From Rachicladosporium sp. CCFEE 5018 (Eukaryota; Ascomycota; Dothideomycetes; Cladosporiales; Cladosporiaceae), in NCBI GenBank assembly GCA_002077045.2, contig KZ111141.1:191411-255410 (forward strand): a stretch of DNA of 64,000 nucleotides, written 5' to 3'. The notes beneath the pieces were generated by a model. It worked only from the letters and a program-made list of their open reading frames with translations, searched no databases and had not been told where the DNA came from. A program made the position numbers and the translations under genes. This document shows positions 62,731-64,000 of this stretch, one piece after another. Positions within the stretch are counted from its first letter, which is position 1. The number at the start of each line of letters is the position of its first letter.

Positions 62731-63233
62731 TCAGTTCTCAAATCTCTCAAGGTACGCAGTCTGCGCACGCATCATCTCGGCAAACTCGGGGGCGTATGCT
62801 GCCTTCTTCTCCTTGGTGTGGCGCCACTGTGGAGCATGTGTTAGCAGAGGCGATGATCTTGTGAAGGCACAAGGACGAAGCGCATGGCTTGTGAAGGCAC
62901 GAGCAGGAAGCGCATGGCCTGTGGAAGCACGTGTGGGAGTGAAGTGAACCATACCTTGATGACGTCTGTGGAGGCGAGCGATAGGCCGGTGAAGGCGACC
63001 ACCGCTTCTGTGCTCTCAGCGGCACGTTGTGACTCCGTCGCCTTGGTGAGGAGGACGAGCGGAGCGGCGAAGGCTTGCGAAGCGATGCGCTTCGAGGCCT
63101 GATTGACCGAGAGCTCGGCCAAGGGAGTGGTTTGTCACGTGTCAGTGTGGGCGACACATGGTAGAGTATGGCTGCATGTGCTTACGATGACCGGCCTGTG
63201 CGTGCGCCTCGAATCAGGCTCGTGTGAAGACAT
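62731..63233 (-). CDS. Small fungal protein of unknown function (100 residues)
   Basis: Three exons on the minus strand: 63233..63186, 63113..62955, 62826..62731; donors GTAAGC and GTATGG, acceptors GCCGAG and CCACAG, all phase 0. The acceptor GCCGAG of the first intron is less usual, but the flanking frames agree. The protein has a polar N-terminus, a helical Ala-rich middle with AFAAPLVLLTKATESQRAAE (about 28-47) and AVVAFTGLSLASTDVIK, and an amphipathic end WRHTKEKKAAYAPEFAEMMR, a common C-terminal pattern in small mitochondrial or membrane-associated fungal proteins. No family assigned. Intron 2 (128 nt) is long because it contains a 30-bp tandem repeat. Confidence 0.62.
62861..62939 (+). 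repeat. 30-bp tandem repeat, about 2.6 copies, inside an intron
   Basis: Units start at 62861, 62891 and 62921; GTGAAGGCAC and AAGCGCATGGC recur at 30-bp spacing. It lies wholly within intron 2 of the 100-residue gene. Confidence 0.8.
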
Positions 63234-63712
63234 CTTGTGCATGTATTATGGGTGGGATTGCATGTGATGTGTTCGTGGCGAGGTTATGTCGTGGCTGCAC
63301 GGGGAAGGAGTGTGATCTCGTGCAATCACAACTCGAGGTAGGCGTGTGATCCCGTGCAATCAACATTTGTGATCCAAGTGACGGCCTGGGGATCACAAGT
63401 GAACGAGGCAGCCGTGACTAGACCGCGGGTGCTCCCGCTCTTCGAAGTATTTCAACACTTACGATCCCACTCCCCATCACCTCCCACTCCTTCTTCAGTT
63501 TTTTGCATCTCAGCCTCCGGCCTCAGCAGCCATCATTGCCGACGGGCGGCTTCGGAACCAGTATGTCAAGGCGGGCAGGGGGTACTGTCTATCCATGAGG
63601 TTTTCAGGATGAACCTGCCAGCCCCTTACGCAATTTGCGGGGGTCGTTGTGTGCTAGTACGTTGTCCCGCCGTTAGGGCCTTCGGGCAACGGACGCCGCA
63701 AGACCACGAGGG
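63234..63712. other. Intergenic region with a short direct repeat
   Basis: Promoter of the small gene and 3' flank of the gene leaving the window. A 19-nt direct repeat lies at 63310-63328 and 63344-63362. Confidence 0.45.
63310..63362 (+). repeat. Direct repeat, two 19-nt copies 34 bp apart
   Basis: GTGTGATCTCGTGCAATCA at 63310 and GTGTGATCCCGTGCAATCA at 63344 differ at one base. Function unknown; possibly a regulatory element pair. Confidence 0.6.
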
Positions 63713-64000
63713 TCACATCCCCTCTTCACCCGACCGCTCGATCAAGCTGCGTTCCAGTGGATCCAGTGAGTGGCGTCTTGCTGCGGCGCTTGCCTCCTTC
63801 TGTGTCAGTCGGATGTGCGGCGTCGTGGTGGGCTGCGGGAGGGTGGAAACGATAGAAGTGCTGGCTTGAGATTCTATTGCGAAAGCTTTGGCGGTTGTTG
63901 GGTCTGGGGGCTGTTGATGCGCTGGCACTTCGGTGCTGGCCTGCAACACCTTTTTTGCATCATTATATTGCCTGAAGAGGCGGGATATGGAAAAGAAATT
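63713..64000 (-). CDS. 3' end of an unknown gene running out of the window
   Basis: The minus-strand frame is open from the window edge to a TGA at 63713, about 95 codons. The N-terminal part present (RLFRQYNDAKKVLQAS) is helical; the middle is Pro/Thr/Ser-rich; the end (LTQKEASAAARRHSLDPLE, then LIERSGEEGM) is helical and charged. No family recognised. The open frame to the edge and the protein-like composition support a real terminal exon. Confidence 0.5.
   Translation of the reverse strand, partial: NFFSISRLFRQYNDAKKVLQASTEVPAHQQPPDPTTAKAFAIESQASTSIVSTLPQPTTTPHIRLTQKEASAAARRHSLDPLERSLIERSGEEGM

Noticed and set aside
62499..62864. Cys/His-rich plus-strand ORF resembling a zinc protein
   Set aside because: Antisense to the third exon of the 62731-63233 gene and built from repeated CATGCT-like sequence.
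1..64000. CRISPR arrays, insertion sequences, rRNA genes, complete transposons
   Set aside because: None seen; the tandem repeats found are intronic or ankyrin-coding, and spacing and content do not fit CRISPR.

Overview
This 64 kb window comes from a filamentous ascomycete, most likely a Dothideomycete. The genes carry GT-AG introns of about 50-60 nt, CTNAC-type branch points and the usual fungal families (HET-NACHT-ankyrin, Zn2Cys6, GH79, CHAT, GMC). There is a nuclear tRNA-Lys(CUU) with an 11-nt intron. There are no operons, CRISPR arrays or insertion sequences. Density is about one gene per 1.8 kb. One 100-N scaffold gap lies at 19815-19914. Exon structures below were worked out by hand from reading frame, splice-site and phase agreement.

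0-15 kb holds mostly housekeeping genes: an unknown proline/serine-rich protein, a small F-box/Cys-rich protein, a four-helix membrane protein, the SMC5/6 subunit Nse4, an MFS transporter, acetate kinase, homoserine O-acetyltransferase (MET2), a CCCH zinc-finger/coiled-coil protein and a compact Zn2Cys6 regulator. 15-23.5 kb is sparse: a 2.8 kb gene-free stretch, a GPI-anchored secreted protein, a flavin monooxygenase and a TLG2 syntaxin that both run into the gap, calmodulin and the tRNA. 23.5-35 kb is accessory: a membrane-anchored GMC oxidoreductase/alpha-beta hydrolase fusion, a Rieske oxygenase, a GH79 glycosidase with a decayed tandem copy, and a HET-NACHT-ankyrin gene with three inactivating lesions. 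35-50 kb returns to core genes (dienelactone hydrolase, PRP38, ZIP transporter, HAT1, BOR1-like transporter, a GRAM-VASt sterol transfer protein). 50.7-54.2 kb carries a convergent pair, a gasdermin-like protein and a TPR-CHAT protease. 54.8-64 kb has an Atg38/NRBF2-like protein, a membrane protein with a lysozyme-like domain, SRP72, a 2OG-Fe(II) oxygenase, a small unknown gene and the 3' end of a gene leaving the window.

The most interesting system is the gasdermin-like/TPR-CHAT pair. It has the layout of a fungal regulated cell-death module in which a caspase-related protease would cut and activate a pore-former. A degenerate NLR-type allorecognition gene lies 16 kb away. The GMC-hydrolase fusion followed by a Rieske oxygenase may form a small oxidative catabolic unit. 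The calmodulin gene appears to need a non-AG splice acceptor to give its normal 149 residues.
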